Assembly (NCBI RefSeq): GCF_028682635.1
Contig: NZ_JANHLK010000009.1
Coordinates: 1 to 64,000 of the forward strand
Direction of reading: 5' to 3'
Length of the DNA: 64,000 bases
DNA from: Pseudomonas putida
GTDB lineage: Bacteria > Pseudomonadota > Gammaproteobacteria > Pseudomonadales > Pseudomonadaceae
Shown: one piece after another, positions 45,424 to 53,690 of the stretch
How positions within the stretch are numbered: the first letter of the stretch is position 1
Layout of the letters: the number at the start of each line of letters is the position of its first letter
The notes under the pieces: model-generated
What the model saw: the letters and a program-made list of their open reading frames with translations, nothing else
What the model was told of the DNA's origin: nothing
The model's database searches: none
Program-made: the position numbers and the translations under genes

Positions 45424-46034
45424 CTGACGCCAAGCACACAACCGACCGAACGCTAGAACATTACCGCGAGCACGCCACCGGCGAACCCCCGGCGCATCTC
45501 GACACGTCGATCCTGGCCGCCGCACGCAGCGCAGTGCCTGCACCGAAGCCAGGCCTGTGGCAACGCTGGCTTCGCGGCTGCCAGCAACCCCGCTGGCAAG
45601 TGGCATTCGCCAGCCTCGTCGGCATCGCGCTGATGCTCTCGCTGGTCCAGCGTTCGCCTGAGCAAGTACCCAGCTACGACTTCGCGCCTGCGGCACCGGT
45701 GGCCAAACAGGAAGCCGAAGCAGCGCCGCCAGCGCTGGCCCGTTCCCTGAAAGCCCCGGCTGGCGCGCTCTCCGCCCCGGCCCCCGCCGCACCAATGGCG
45801 GAATCGGCAGCCCCGGCACAAGCAGAATCCTTCAGCGCCGACATGGCGGACGAAGCCAAGTCCAGCAAGCGCGCCGCGCCCCCGGTGAAATCCCTGGATG
45901 AGCAATTGCGCGAAGTGCTGCACCTGCAAAAAACCGGGCACAAGCAAGCCGCCGACAAACTGCTGGCCGACCTGCACAAACGCTTTCCCGAAGAAAACCT
46001 CAGCGCCCGACTCAAGGATCTGCAGAAAAACTGA
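45420..46034 (+). CDS. Putative anti-sigma factor (single-TM)
   Basis: 204-residue protein: a cytoplasmic N-terminus (about 1-55), one TM helix (QVAFASLVGIALMLSLV), then a low-complexity Ala/Pro-rich periplasmic region and a short helical C-terminus (LREVLHLQKTGHKQAADKLLADL). Position immediately after an ECF sigma gene with an ATGA overlap suggests an anti-sigma, but no zinc-binding or known anti-sigma motif is visible. Confidence 0.65.
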   Translation: MTDAKHTTDRTLEHYREHATGEPPAHLDTSILAAARSAVPAPKPGLWQRWLRGCQQPRWQVAFASLVGIALMLSLVQRSPEQVPSYDFAPAAPVAKQEAEAAPPALARSLKAPAGALSAPAPAAPMAESAAPAQAESFSADMADEAKSSKRAAPPVKSLDEQLREVLHLQKTGHKQAADKLLADLHKRFPEENLSARLKDLQKN

Positions 46035-46114
46035 TCGGCCCAACGCTCGACGATTTGGCATCAAGGCCCGAAAGCGCGCACTATCGGGCCATAGTCGATG
46101 CGTTGGAGGATGCC

Positions 46115-46324
46115 GTGACAAAAAAAATCGACCGCATCGCCCAAATGCTCAACTGCCCGGAAAAGGGCGAGGAATTACGGCGGGCAATTACCGAGAGCCG
46201 TAAGGATTTTCTGCTGAATCAGCAGGAAGAGGCTAATGCTGAGGAAGAAGATGTTCTTGAAGGGGAAGAATTCGAGGACGACGAGGATGATGAATACGAC
46301 GAGTTTGACTGGACGACGGAGTGA
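46115..46324 (+). CDS. Small acidic hypothetical protein
   Basis: 69-residue protein starting at GTG with GGAGG six bases upstream. The first half looks folded (TKKIDRIAQMLNCPEKGEELRRAI); the second half is extremely acidic, dominated by Glu/Asp with few hydrophobics. It could be a nucleic-acid mimic or a charge-regulated partner protein. No family recognised. Confidence 0.6.
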   Translation: MTKKIDRIAQMLNCPEKGEELRRAITESRKDFLLNQQEEANAEEEDVLEGEEFEDDEDDEYDEFDWTTE

Positions 46325-46456
46325 ATAAGCTGCTGCCGCCAAAGGATTATTAACAGCAATTCGAAGGGTTACGAGTCGCAAGACACTCTTGAATGTATGG
46401 TTTCTCTTTCATATTGCGGAACGGAAAGTCGGGAGTCATGGCCTGCTTGTCGGCAG

Positions 46457-46547
46457 TTGACGAGATGTCCTCAAACCTTATAATCGGCCACAACACGGCC
46501 CCTGTCGGTTGATGCGCTTCGGCGTTGAGATTGCTCAGGGGTTTTTT
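46457..46547 (+). ncRNA. Candidate small RNA with strong sigma-70 promoter and terminator
   Basis: TTGACG (46457-46462), a 16-base spacer and a perfect TATAAT (46479-46484) form a near-consensus promoter. About seven bases later a transcript of 55-60 bases would begin. It folds into one stem closed by CCCCTG (46499-46504) / CAGGGG (46536-46541), carries an internal CGC-TTCG-GCG tetraloop hairpin, and ends in TTTTTT. No protein can fit between promoter and terminator. Confidence 0.55.
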
Positions 46548-46567
46548 ATTGCCTGAAATTTTTCCGC

Positions 46568-47581
46568 TTACCAGTCGCGCTTTTTCCAGTCTGGGTCGAC
46601 TCCCATCCCTTCCAGGCTGAGGTCCAGATGCGTCAGATCAGGGAAATCGTTTTCCAGCAACGCCTTCAATCGTTTTCCCCAACTCGATGATGGGTTGATG
46701 ACTTTCATCAGATGCTGGGTGATGCACAAAAGCATGAACGGACGAGCCCGGCGGTGTGCGTCATCATGGAAAGCTGACAAGTTTGGCGCTTGGTCCTCAG
46801 ATGGCAGCTTCGGTTGATCGACAATATTTCGGTTCCACAGACGACTGTGATGGGCGCAGACGTTGCGTAGATAATTCAGGCTGCGCAGCCAACTGGCGAA
46901 AACCCTGCCGTTGCTGATGCCGTACTCCTGCGAAATAGCATCTTGGTCTGCCTCGGCCATGCCAGCGTAAAGCGTCGAAAGCGTGCCGAAGTCCCAAACC
47001 TCGCATGCCACCCACACCGCCAATGGAAGTCCGTACTTTTCCTTGTTGTGGCGAATGAAGTCTTCGTTCGAGCGATTGATCAACGCAGCGTGTTTACCAA
47101 GCCAGGCATGATGTTTAGTCAGTCCGGTTTTACCGTCCAGTCGAGTGGAAAAGCTTTCATGGAACAGATCAGGTCGTAGGTAGGCAAACTTTTCGTGTTT
47201 GCCGAGCCCGTGGGAAATGTCCACCCGTAAAGCAATTTCAATGCGCTCCAAGGCATCCATGGTCAACAGTCGCAGTTTCTTATCGAAGACGTACAGGTCG
47301 ACTGCGTTCTGGAATGTCGTGCCAGGCTTGAAACTGTCGAGCGGAAGTCGAGTCGGCTTCGTCCTGGTTGGCTTTGTACGAGCTTGTTGATCGAGTGGGC
47401 AGCAGAGCTCAGTGCGTTCGCGGAATGCAAACCAGTAACCGCTTAGGCGGTAGTAACCTATGCGCTCCAGATATTCCAGCGCTTTGGCTTGGTCTGTTAC
47501 AACCATTCCTCGAACCATCAGCAAATCAAGCTGCATTTGGTAGCTCTGCCACGGCTTTGGATAGCCTTGCATCATTTGCAT
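46568..47581 (-). CDS. Abi_2-family (AbiD/AbiF-like) abortive infection protein
   Basis: Protein of about 337 residues from ATG 47581 (AAGGTG four bases upstream). The N-terminal Abi_2 segments LEYLERIGYYRLSGYWFAFR and VDLYVFDKKLRLLTMDALERIEIALR are diagnostic, and the HEPN-type R-x4-H motif is present as RNVCAHHSRLWNR. HEPN Abi proteins are predicted RNases that stop phage infection by killing or halting the host. Lower GC and the adjacent tRNA-Arg suggest horizontal origin. Confidence 0.88.
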   Translation of the reverse strand: MQMMQGYPKPWQSYQMQLDLLMVRGMVVTDQAKALEYLERIGYYRLSGYWFAFRERTELCCPLDQQARTKPTRTKPTRLPLDSFKPGTTFQNAVDLYVFDKKLRLLTMDALERIEIALRVDISHGLGKHEKFAYLRPDLFHESFSTRLDGKTGLTKHHAWLGKHAALINRSNEDFIRHNKEKYGLPLAVWVACEVWDFGTLSTLYAGMAEADQDAISQEYGISNGRVFASWLRSLNYLRNVCAHHSRLWNRNIVDQPKLPSEDQAPNLSAFHDDAHRRARPFMLLCITQHLMKVINPSSSWGKRLKALLENDFPDLTHLDLSLEGMGVDPDWKKRDW

Positions 47582-47701
47582 ATCACCTTGCACTCCTTGG
47601 CAGCGAGTTGTGCAGGACGCTGAATTCAGCGTTAGAGGCAACTCGACGTTCGCTGCACCTTTTATCATTTCGTAGTCGTTCAGATAAACCGAGCACCCAC
47701 A

Positions 47702-47741
47702 AAAAAGCCCCAGACCCTACGGCCTGAGGCTTTCTCGTTTT
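47702..47741 (-). terminator. Terminator of the tRNA-Arg gene
   Basis: On the minus strand, AAGCCTCAGG...TCTGGGGCTT forms a stem with G-U pairs, followed by TTTTTT. It lies directly downstream of the tRNA. Confidence 0.7.
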
Positions 47742-47747
47742 TACGTA

Positions 47748-47824
47748 TGGTGCACCAGGCGGGATTCGAACCCACGACCCCTGCCTTCGGAGGGCAGTAC
47801 TCTATCCAGCTGAGCTACTGGTGC
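47748..47824 (-). tRNA. tRNA-Arg (anticodon CCG)
   Basis: 77 nt including an encoded CCA. The acceptor stem GCACCAG pairs with CTGGTGC; the D-arm is GCTCAGCTGGATAGAGT; the anticodon stem-loop is CTGCC-CTCCGAA-GGCAG with anticodon CCG, reading CGG Arg codons; the T-arm is GTGGGTTCGAATCCCGC. Its 3' end faces the Abi_2 gene, the side used by tRNA-targeting integrases. Confidence 0.97.
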
Positions 47825-48172
47825 AGCGGGCGCCATGATACTCATATGCGTTGCAGGCGTCCATGCTGCTGAATCGCCTGTGTTTTTTTAAAGCGTAACC
47901 TGCGTTTGCTACGTTGATCAGAAATTTGCAGCAAAAAAGAGGTTTTCGTTCTTTTTTTCGAACGGCCTATTGTCCTTTACCCCCTTTGATCCTAGGATTC
48001 GTTTGAGATTTCAAACGCTCTTGTCTGGGTGCTGAACCGCACGATTTGAATCAGTGCGCTATTTATGTGCTTCAGCCCGGTGAATGATTTCCCTGACGGC
48101 AGCCTACTGAGGCGCCTTTCTACAATCATAATTTGCTCCGCGCCTGTCGCGGTGCTGTTAAGGAAAGCCGAC
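47825..48172. promoter_or_regulatory. Upstream region of gabD (no gene seen)
   Basis: A 348-base gap without a plausible gene. It holds an imperfect T-rich hairpin (around 47949-47962) and a perfect inverted repeat CGTTTGA-GATT-TCAAACG (48000-48017) that could be an operator for the gab genes. No clear sigma-54 or sigma-70 consensus was found. Confidence 0.4.
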
Positions 48173-49615
48173 ATGCAGCTTAAAGACACCCAGTTGTTCC
48201 GCCAGCAAGCCTTCATCGATGGCGCTTGGGTTGATGCGGACAATGGTCAGACGATCAAGGTCAACAACCCGGCAACGGGCGAAATTCTGGGCACCGTGCC
48301 GAAAATGGGCGCTGCCGAAACCCGCCGTGCAATCGAAGCCGCTGACAAAGCGCTGCCGGCCTGGCGTGCACTGACCGCCAAAGAACGTGCGAACAAGCTG
48401 CGTCGCTGGTACGAGCTGATCATCGAGAACCAGGACGACCTGGCTCGCCTGATGACCCTGGAGCAGGGCAAGCCATTGGCCGAAGCCAAGGGCGAAATCG
48501 TTTACGCCGCATCGTTCATCGAGTGGTTCGCCGAAGAAGCCAAGCGCATCTACGGTGACGTGATTCCGGGCCACCAGCCAGACAAGCGCCTGATCGTGAT
48601 CAAGCAGCCTATCGGCGTGACCGCTGCCATCACCCCGTGGAACTTCCCGGCTGCCATGATCACCCGTAAAGCCGGCCCGGCCCTGGCCGCCGGTTGCACC
48701 ATGGTGCTCAAGCCTGCTTCGCAAACTCCGTTCTCGGCATTCGCCCTGGCTGAACTGGCCCAGCGTGCCGGCATCCCGGCTGGCGTGTTCAGCGTGGTGT
48801 CCGGCAGCGCCGGCGACATCGGCAGCGAGCTGACCAGCAACCCGATCGTGCGCAAGCTCTCCTTCACCGGTTCGACCGAAATCGGTCGCCAGCTGATGTC
48901 GGAATGCGCCAAGGACATCAAGAAAGTGTCCCTGGAACTGGGCGGCAACGCGCCGTTCATCGTGTTCGACGACGCGGACCTGGATAAGGCCGTCGAAGGC
49001 GCGATCATTTCCAAATACCGCAACAACGGCCAGACCTGCGTCTGCGCCAACCGCCTGTATATTCAGGATTCGGTCTACGACGCGTTCGCCGAGAAACTGA
49101 AAGTGGCCGTGGCCAAGCTGAAGATCGGTAACGGTCTGGAAGACGGCACCACCACTGGTCCGCTGATCGACGAAAAAGCCGTGGCCAAGGTGCAAGAGCA
49201 CATTGCCGACGCCGTTGCCAAAGGCGCCACCGTACTGTCCGGCGGCAAATCGATGGAAGGTAACTTCTTCGAGCCGACCATCCTGACCAACGTGACGAAC
49301 AACGCGGCCGTGGCCAAGGAAGAAACCTTCGGTCCATTGGCGCCGCTGTTCCGCTTCAAAGACGAAGCCGACGTGATCGCGATGTCCAACGACACCGAGT
49401 TCGGCCTGGCCTCGTACTTCTATGCTCGCGACCTGGGTCGTGTGTTCCGTGTGGCTGAAGCCCTGGAATACGGCATGGTCGGCGTCAACACCGGGCTGAT
49501 CTCCAACGAAGTCGCGCCGTTCGGCGGTATCAAGGCCTCGGGCCTGGGCCGTGAAGGCTCCAAGTACGGCATCGAAGATTACCTGGAAATCAAATACCTC
49601 TGCCTGGGCATCTAA
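48173..49615 (+). CDS. gabD: Succinate-semialdehyde dehydrogenase (NADP+)
   Basis: 480-residue aldehyde dehydrogenase oxidising succinic semialdehyde to succinate, the second step of GABA catabolism. General base Glu255 (LELGGNAPF) and nucleophile Cys289 (NNGQTCVCANR) are intact, with the NAD(P) loop FTGSTEIGR. ATG 48173 follows AAGGA. Pairs with gabT 200 bases downstream. Confidence 0.96.
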   Translation: MQLKDTQLFRQQAFIDGAWVDADNGQTIKVNNPATGEILGTVPKMGAAETRRAIEAADKALPAWRALTAKERANKLRRWYELIIENQDDLARLMTLEQGKPLAEAKGEIVYAASFIEWFAEEAKRIYGDVIPGHQPDKRLIVIKQPIGVTAAITPWNFPAAMITRKAGPALAAGCTMVLKPASQTPFSAFALAELAQRAGIPAGVFSVVSGSAGDIGSELTSNPIVRKLSFTGSTEIGRQLMSECAKDIKKVSLELGGNAPFIVFDDADLDKAVEGAIISKYRNNGQTCVCANRLYIQDSVYDAFAEKLKVAVAKLKIGNGLEDGTTTGPLIDEKAVAKVQEHIADAVAKGATVLSGGKSMEGNFFEPTILTNVTNNAAVAKEETFGPLAPLFRFKDEADVIAMSNDTEFGLASYFYARDLGRVFRVAEALEYGMVGVNTGLISNEVAPFGGIKASGLGREGSKYGIEDYLEIKYLCLGI

Positions 49616-49650
49616 GCTCGAGGGCATAAGCCCGGCAAGGCATTGCTTCA

Positions 49651-49686
49651 AGCGCAAAGGGCACGAGAGCGCTGTCCCTTTGCGCT
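49651..49686 (+). terminator. Strong hairpin between gabD and gabT
   Basis: AGCGCAAAGGG / CCCTTTGCGCT, perfect 11-bp arms with a 14-base loop. No T-run follows, so it is more likely an RNA-stabilising or attenuating hairpin than a classical terminator. The rest of the 200-base gap shows no gene. Confidence 0.5.
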
Positions 49687-49815
49687 GCTTCAAACCGGAA
49701 TTTTCTCTGTGGTCGGGAAAGCTGTGGCAGTCGATCATCGCATGCTGCCTCAGTTACCTCCCCACCGCTTAATCCTTGAGCCACGCCGACCGATGAGCGG
49801 CGAATGAGGAATGTA

Positions 49816-51093
49816 ATGAGCAAGACTAACGCTGATTTGATGGCCCGCCGTACCAATGCTGTTCCACGTGGTGTTGGCCAGATTCACCCGATTTTCGCCG
49901 AGTCGGCGAAGAACGCGACCGTGACCGACGTTGAAGGTCGTGAGTTCATCGACTTCGCTGGCGGTATCGCTGTACTGAACACCGGCCACGTGCACCCGAA
50001 AATCATCGCGGCCGTGACCGAGCAGCTGAACAAGCTGACCCACACCTGCTTCCAGGTTCTGGCTTACGAACCGTACGTAGAAGTGTGCGAAAAAATCAAC
50101 GCCAAGGTGCCTGGTGATTTCGCCAAGAAAACCCTGCTGGTCACCACCGGCTCCGAAGCCGTGGAAAACTCGATCAAGATCGCCCGTGCCGCCACTGGCC
50201 GTGCCGGCGTGATCGCGTTCACCGGCGCTTACCACGGTCGCACCATGATGACCCTGGGCCTGACCGGTAAAGTCGTGCCTTACTCGGCCGGCATGGGCCT
50301 GATGCCAGGCGGCATCTTCCGCGCGCTGTACCCGAACGAACTGCACGGTGTGAGCATCGACGATTCGATCGCTTCCATCGAACGCATCTTCAAGAACGAT
50401 GCCGAGCCAAAAGACATCGCCGCGATCATCATCGAGCCGGTTCAGGGCGAAGGTGGTTTCTACGTCGCGCCGAAAGAATTCATGAAGCGTCTGCGTGCCC
50501 TGTGCGACCAGCACGGCATCCTGCTGATCGCTGACGAAGTACAGACTGGCGCTGGCCGTACCGGTACGTTCTTCGCCATGGAACAGATGGGCGTTGCTGC
50601 CGACCTGACCACCTTCGCCAAATCCATCGCTGGCGGCTTCCCGCTGGCCGGTGTGTGCGGCAAGGCCGAATACATGGACGCCATCGCTCCAGGCGGCCTG
50701 GGCGGCACCTACGCCGGTAGCCCGATCGCTTGCGCCGCGGCCCTGGCCGTGATGGAAGTGTTCGAAGAAGAGCACCTGCTGGACCGCTGCAAGGCAGTCG
50801 GCGAGCGTCTGGTGACTGGCCTGAAAGCCATCCAGGCCAAGTACCCGGTGATCGGTGAAGTGCGTGCCCTGGGCGCGATGATCGCGGTAGAGCTGTTCGA
50901 AAACGGCGACAGCCACAAGCCGAACGCTGCAGCTGTAGCGTCCGTTGTAGCCAAGGCTCGCGACAAGGGCCTGATCCTGCTGTCCTGCGGCACCTACGGC
51001 AACGTTCTGCGCGTCCTGGTACCGCTGACTTCGCCGGACGAGCAACTGGACAAAGGCCTGGCGATCATCGAAGAGTGCTTCTCCGAGCTCTGA
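49816..51093 (+). CDS. gabT: 4-aminobutyrate aminotransferase
   Basis: 425-residue class III PLP aminotransferase that converts GABA and 2-oxoglutarate to succinic semialdehyde and glutamate. GSEAVENSIKIAR binds the PLP phosphate, IADEVQTGAGRTG contains the PLP-ring Asp, and Lys269 (FAKSIAGGFPLAG) forms the Schiff base. ATG 49816 is four codons inside a longer frame and follows GAGGAATGTA. Feeds substrate to GabD. Confidence 0.96.
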   Translation: MSKTNADLMARRTNAVPRGVGQIHPIFAESAKNATVTDVEGREFIDFAGGIAVLNTGHVHPKIIAAVTEQLNKLTHTCFQVLAYEPYVEVCEKINAKVPGDFAKKTLLVTTGSEAVENSIKIARAATGRAGVIAFTGAYHGRTMMTLGLTGKVVPYSAGMGLMPGGIFRALYPNELHGVSIDDSIASIERIFKNDAEPKDIAAIIIEPVQGEGGFYVAPKEFMKRLRALCDQHGILLIADEVQTGAGRTGTFFAMEQMGVAADLTTFAKSIAGGFPLAGVCGKAEYMDAIAPGGLGGTYAGSPIACAAALAVMEVFEEEHLLDRCKAVGERLVTGLKAIQAKYPVIGEVRALGAMIAVELFENGDSHKPNAAAVASVVAKARDKGLILLSCGTYGNVLRVLVPLTSPDEQLDKGLAIIEECFSEL

Positions 51094-51116
51094 TCACCGA
51101 GTGTGACCTGCTTCAC

Positions 51117-51142
51117 AAAAAACCCGCTTCGGCGGGTTTTTT
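51117..51142. terminator. Terminator after gabT
   Basis: AAAAAACCCGC-TTCG-GCGGGTTTTTT: perfect stem, UUCG-type loop, A-run and T-run, active in either direction. Confidence 0.95.
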
Positions 51143-51231
51143 CATACCCCCCGAAAACACAACCCGCGTATTAGCGCTGTATCCGGTGGCCGGCTTTGGC
51201 TTAAGGTTCACGGATTGCCAGGGAGAGCTGT

Positions 51232-52446
51232 ATGACAGTCGTCATTTTACCCGCGATTCCGCGAGTGTTGATCGCCGAGGCCGACCCGTGGTCCCGCGAT
51301 CTGCTCAAGGAAGTGTTGTTGAACGTTCGCTGCGATGCACGGCTGGATTTGTGTGCCGATGGTCAGCAGGCGCTGGAGTTGCTGGCGTCAAACCCTTACG
51401 ACCTGGTCATCGCCGACTGGGGGTTGCCAGGCGTCGATGGCCTGAATGTGTTGCGCAGTGTGCGTCAGCGCAAACGCAATCCACCGTTGCCGTTCATTCT
51501 GATGAGCAGCCGCAACGACAGTGCGAGCGTGCGTGAGGCCTTGCCGCTGGCCCCTGCTGCTTACCTGACCAAACCCCTGAACATGGCCAGCCTGACCCAG
51601 CGCCTGCAGGTGTTGCTGCTCAACGCTGGGGAAGAGGTGTCGTGCGAAGTGCCGGCGCTGGCGCCAGGCATGACCTTGCCGGTGTTCCTTGAGCGCCGCC
51701 GCGAGCTGGCGGAGGGCGCGCCGCTGATGACCGACGTGCAAGTGGCGGTCAAACGAAGCCTCAACCCCAACGGCCTGGATCTGACGGTGCTGGAAGACGA
51801 GATCCGCACCGATCCACAGGTTACCGCCGTGCTGATCGCCGCCGCCAACAGTGCCGCCCAGCACCATGGCACCGCTGTGCAGACCCTGAGCCAGGCCCTG
51901 CACCGGTTGGGCACCGGGCAAAGCATGAACCTGATCCTGGGCCTGACGCTCAAGCGCAGTGCTCGGCTCAGCGATCCGCAGCTGGCGGACTATGCCGAGC
52001 GTTACTGGGATTTGTCGCTGCACACCGCCGAGTACGCGCGAACGCTGGCGCGCTTGCTGGATCTGGACCAGGCGCGTTGCTACTGCGCCGGCATGCTGCA
52101 TCGACTGGGCGACCTGGCGTTGTTGCGCTGTTTGCAGGAATGGAAACAGGCCGGTGGCGAACTGGACGAGCAGGAGCAAGTGGGCGAGGCATTGGCCGAG
52201 TTCAGTGCCGCCTACGGTTCGGCGTTGCGCACCCGCTGGCGTCTACCGTTGGAGCTGCGACAGCTGATTGCAGCCGCTTACCAGCTCGGTGGCGGGGTTT
52301 ACTCCCGTGAAGCCCTGGTGATGAACATGGCGGCGCAACTGGCGCGCCTGAACGAGCATGAGGGCCTTGAGACGCTGGCCAATAGCCGGACGGCGCGGTT
52401 GCTGAAGATCGGCTTGCCGGAGTTGGTAAGGATGCGCAAAAAATAA
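51232..52446 (+). CDS. Receiver-HDOD domain signalling protein
   Basis: 404-residue two-domain protein: an N-terminal CheY-like receiver (about 10-130) with phospho-acceptor Asp in LVIADWGLPG, TSS-type LMSSRND, and LTKPL lysine. It is followed by an HDOD domain (about 165-360; NSAAQHHG, LHRLGTGQSMNLILGLTL, AGMLHRLGDLALL), a degenerate HD-phosphohydrolase fold used in signalling. No kinase is adjacent. Confidence 0.88.
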   Translation: MTVVILPAIPRVLIAEADPWSRDLLKEVLLNVRCDARLDLCADGQQALELLASNPYDLVIADWGLPGVDGLNVLRSVRQRKRNPPLPFILMSSRNDSASVREALPLAPAAYLTKPLNMASLTQRLQVLLLNAGEEVSCEVPALAPGMTLPVFLERRRELAEGAPLMTDVQVAVKRSLNPNGLDLTVLEDEIRTDPQVTAVLIAAANSAAQHHGTAVQTLSQALHRLGTGQSMNLILGLTLKRSARLSDPQLADYAERYWDLSLHTAEYARTLARLLDLDQARCYCAGMLHRLGDLALLRCLQEWKQAGGELDEQEQVGEALAEFSAAYGSALRTRWRLPLELRQLIAAAYQLGGGVYSREALVMNMAAQLARLNEHEGLETLANSRTARLLKIGLPELVRMRKK

Positions 52447-52462
52447 GCCTTACACCGCCCTT

Positions 52463-52545
52463 TGTAGGAGCTGGCTTGCCAGCGAATCCAGACAGCGCGG
52501 TGAGTCAGGTACGCCGCTTTCGCTGGCAAGCCAGCTCCTACAGGG
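52463..52545. repeat. Pair of inverted REP elements
   Basis: TGTAGGAGCTGGCTTGCCAG plus CGA and its inverted copy TCGCTGGCAAGCCAGCTCC plus TACA, between convergent genes, likely acting as a bidirectional terminator. Confidence 0.9.
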
Positions 52546-52555
52546 ACCGTGCCGT

Positions 52556-53542
52556 TCAGGCGGTGATGATGCGATTCTTGCCCTGGCGCTTGGCCTCGTA
52601 CATTGCCGCATCCGCCCGGGCAAACAGGTTTTCCACGCTTTCATCCTCGGCCGTAAGGCTGGTCAGGCCCTGGCTGACGGTGATGCCGAACGTCTGGCCA
52701 TCATGGTTGAAGCTCAGGCTCTGAATCTCCCGTTGCACGCGCTCAGCCACCTGCAGGGCCATCTGCGGCGTGCAACCGGGGAACACCGCGGCGAATTCCT
52801 CGCCGCCAATGCGCCCGAACAGATCACCGCGGCGCAGCGCCGCGCGGCCGCTGTCGGCAATGTGCTGCAGCACGTTATCGCCTTCCTGGTGGCCGTAGGT
52901 GTCGTTGATCACCTTGAAATCATCGATGTCCAGCATGAGAAACGACAGCGGCGTGCCCTGTTGTCGCGCCTGTTCGAATTCCTGCTCGGCGCCTTCGAAG
53001 AAATGCCGGCGGTTGCTGCTGCTGGTCAGGGCGTCGGTGGTCGCCAGCCGTTGCAGTTCGGACTCCAGTTGCTTCTTGTCGGTGATGTCTTCAGCGATGC
53101 CGACAATGATCACCGGCTGACCAGGCTCGGCCTGACGGTTGATGAAGCACTTGTCGCTGAGCCAGCGCAGCTGACCGTCGGCGGTCATGATCCGGTACTC
53201 GCGATCTTCAACGGCGCCCTTGACCAGCACGTCCGCCAGGCTGCGCTCGGCGTACTCGAGGTCGTCGGGGTAAATGCTGTCGCGCCATTGGTTGTAGTCG
53301 GCCAGCAGCAGGTCGGCGCTGCGGCCGAAAATCCGTTCATAGGCAGGGCTGACATACAGCACCTGACGGGTTTCCCAGTTGAATGCCCACAGCACCGCGT
53401 TGACGCTCACCAGCAAGGTGCTGAACAGCTGTTCACGCTCGCTCAGGCGCGCCACCTCGCCCTGGGCGTGCATCAGCGCCATCAGGGTTTGCGCGGCCTC
53501 GGGCCACTGCACAGGGGATGAGTCTTGTTGATTGTTGACCAT
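52556..53542 (-). CDS. PAS-GGDEF diguanylate cyclase
   Basis: 328-residue c-di-GMP synthase. An N-terminal helix leads to a PAS domain (about 40-155; VNAVLWAFNWETRQVLYVSPAYERIFG) and a GGDEF domain with an intact GGEEF (246-250) and an inhibitory I-site RRGD (237-240), so it should be active and feedback-controlled. ATG 53542 preferred over the TTG 15 bases upstream. It lies downstream of desA on the same strand. Confidence 0.94.
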   Translation of the reverse strand: MVNNQQDSSPVQWPEAAQTLMALMHAQGEVARLSEREQLFSTLLVSVNAVLWAFNWETRQVLYVSPAYERIFGRSADLLLADYNQWRDSIYPDDLEYAERSLADVLVKGAVEDREYRIMTADGQLRWLSDKCFINRQAEPGQPVIIVGIAEDITDKKQLESELQRLATTDALTSSSNRRHFFEGAEQEFEQARQQGTPLSFLMLDIDDFKVINDTYGHQEGDNVLQHIADSGRAALRRGDLFGRIGGEEFAAVFPGCTPQMALQVAERVQREIQSLSFNHDGQTFGITVSQGLTSLTAEDESVENLFARADAAMYEAKRQGKNRIITA

Positions 53543-53654
53543 CGACACAAATCTCAAAGGGCGTGCGTCGCTCCAGGTTCGAAGCGGCCACGTTCAAGCC
53601 CGCCAGGATGGCGAAGTGTCTTTGAGATAAGGGATTTGTAGCGAAGTTCCGAAG

Positions 53655-53679
53655 GGTGCGCCCTGCTAAAGGGCGCACC
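53655..53679 (-). terminator. Hairpin between desA and the diguanylate cyclase
   Basis: GGTGCGCCC-N7-GGGCGCACC, perfect 9-bp arms, in the 148-base gap after desA. No T-run follows on the minus strand, so it may only attenuate. Confidence 0.5.
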
Positions 53680-53690
53680 GATCAACGGTG

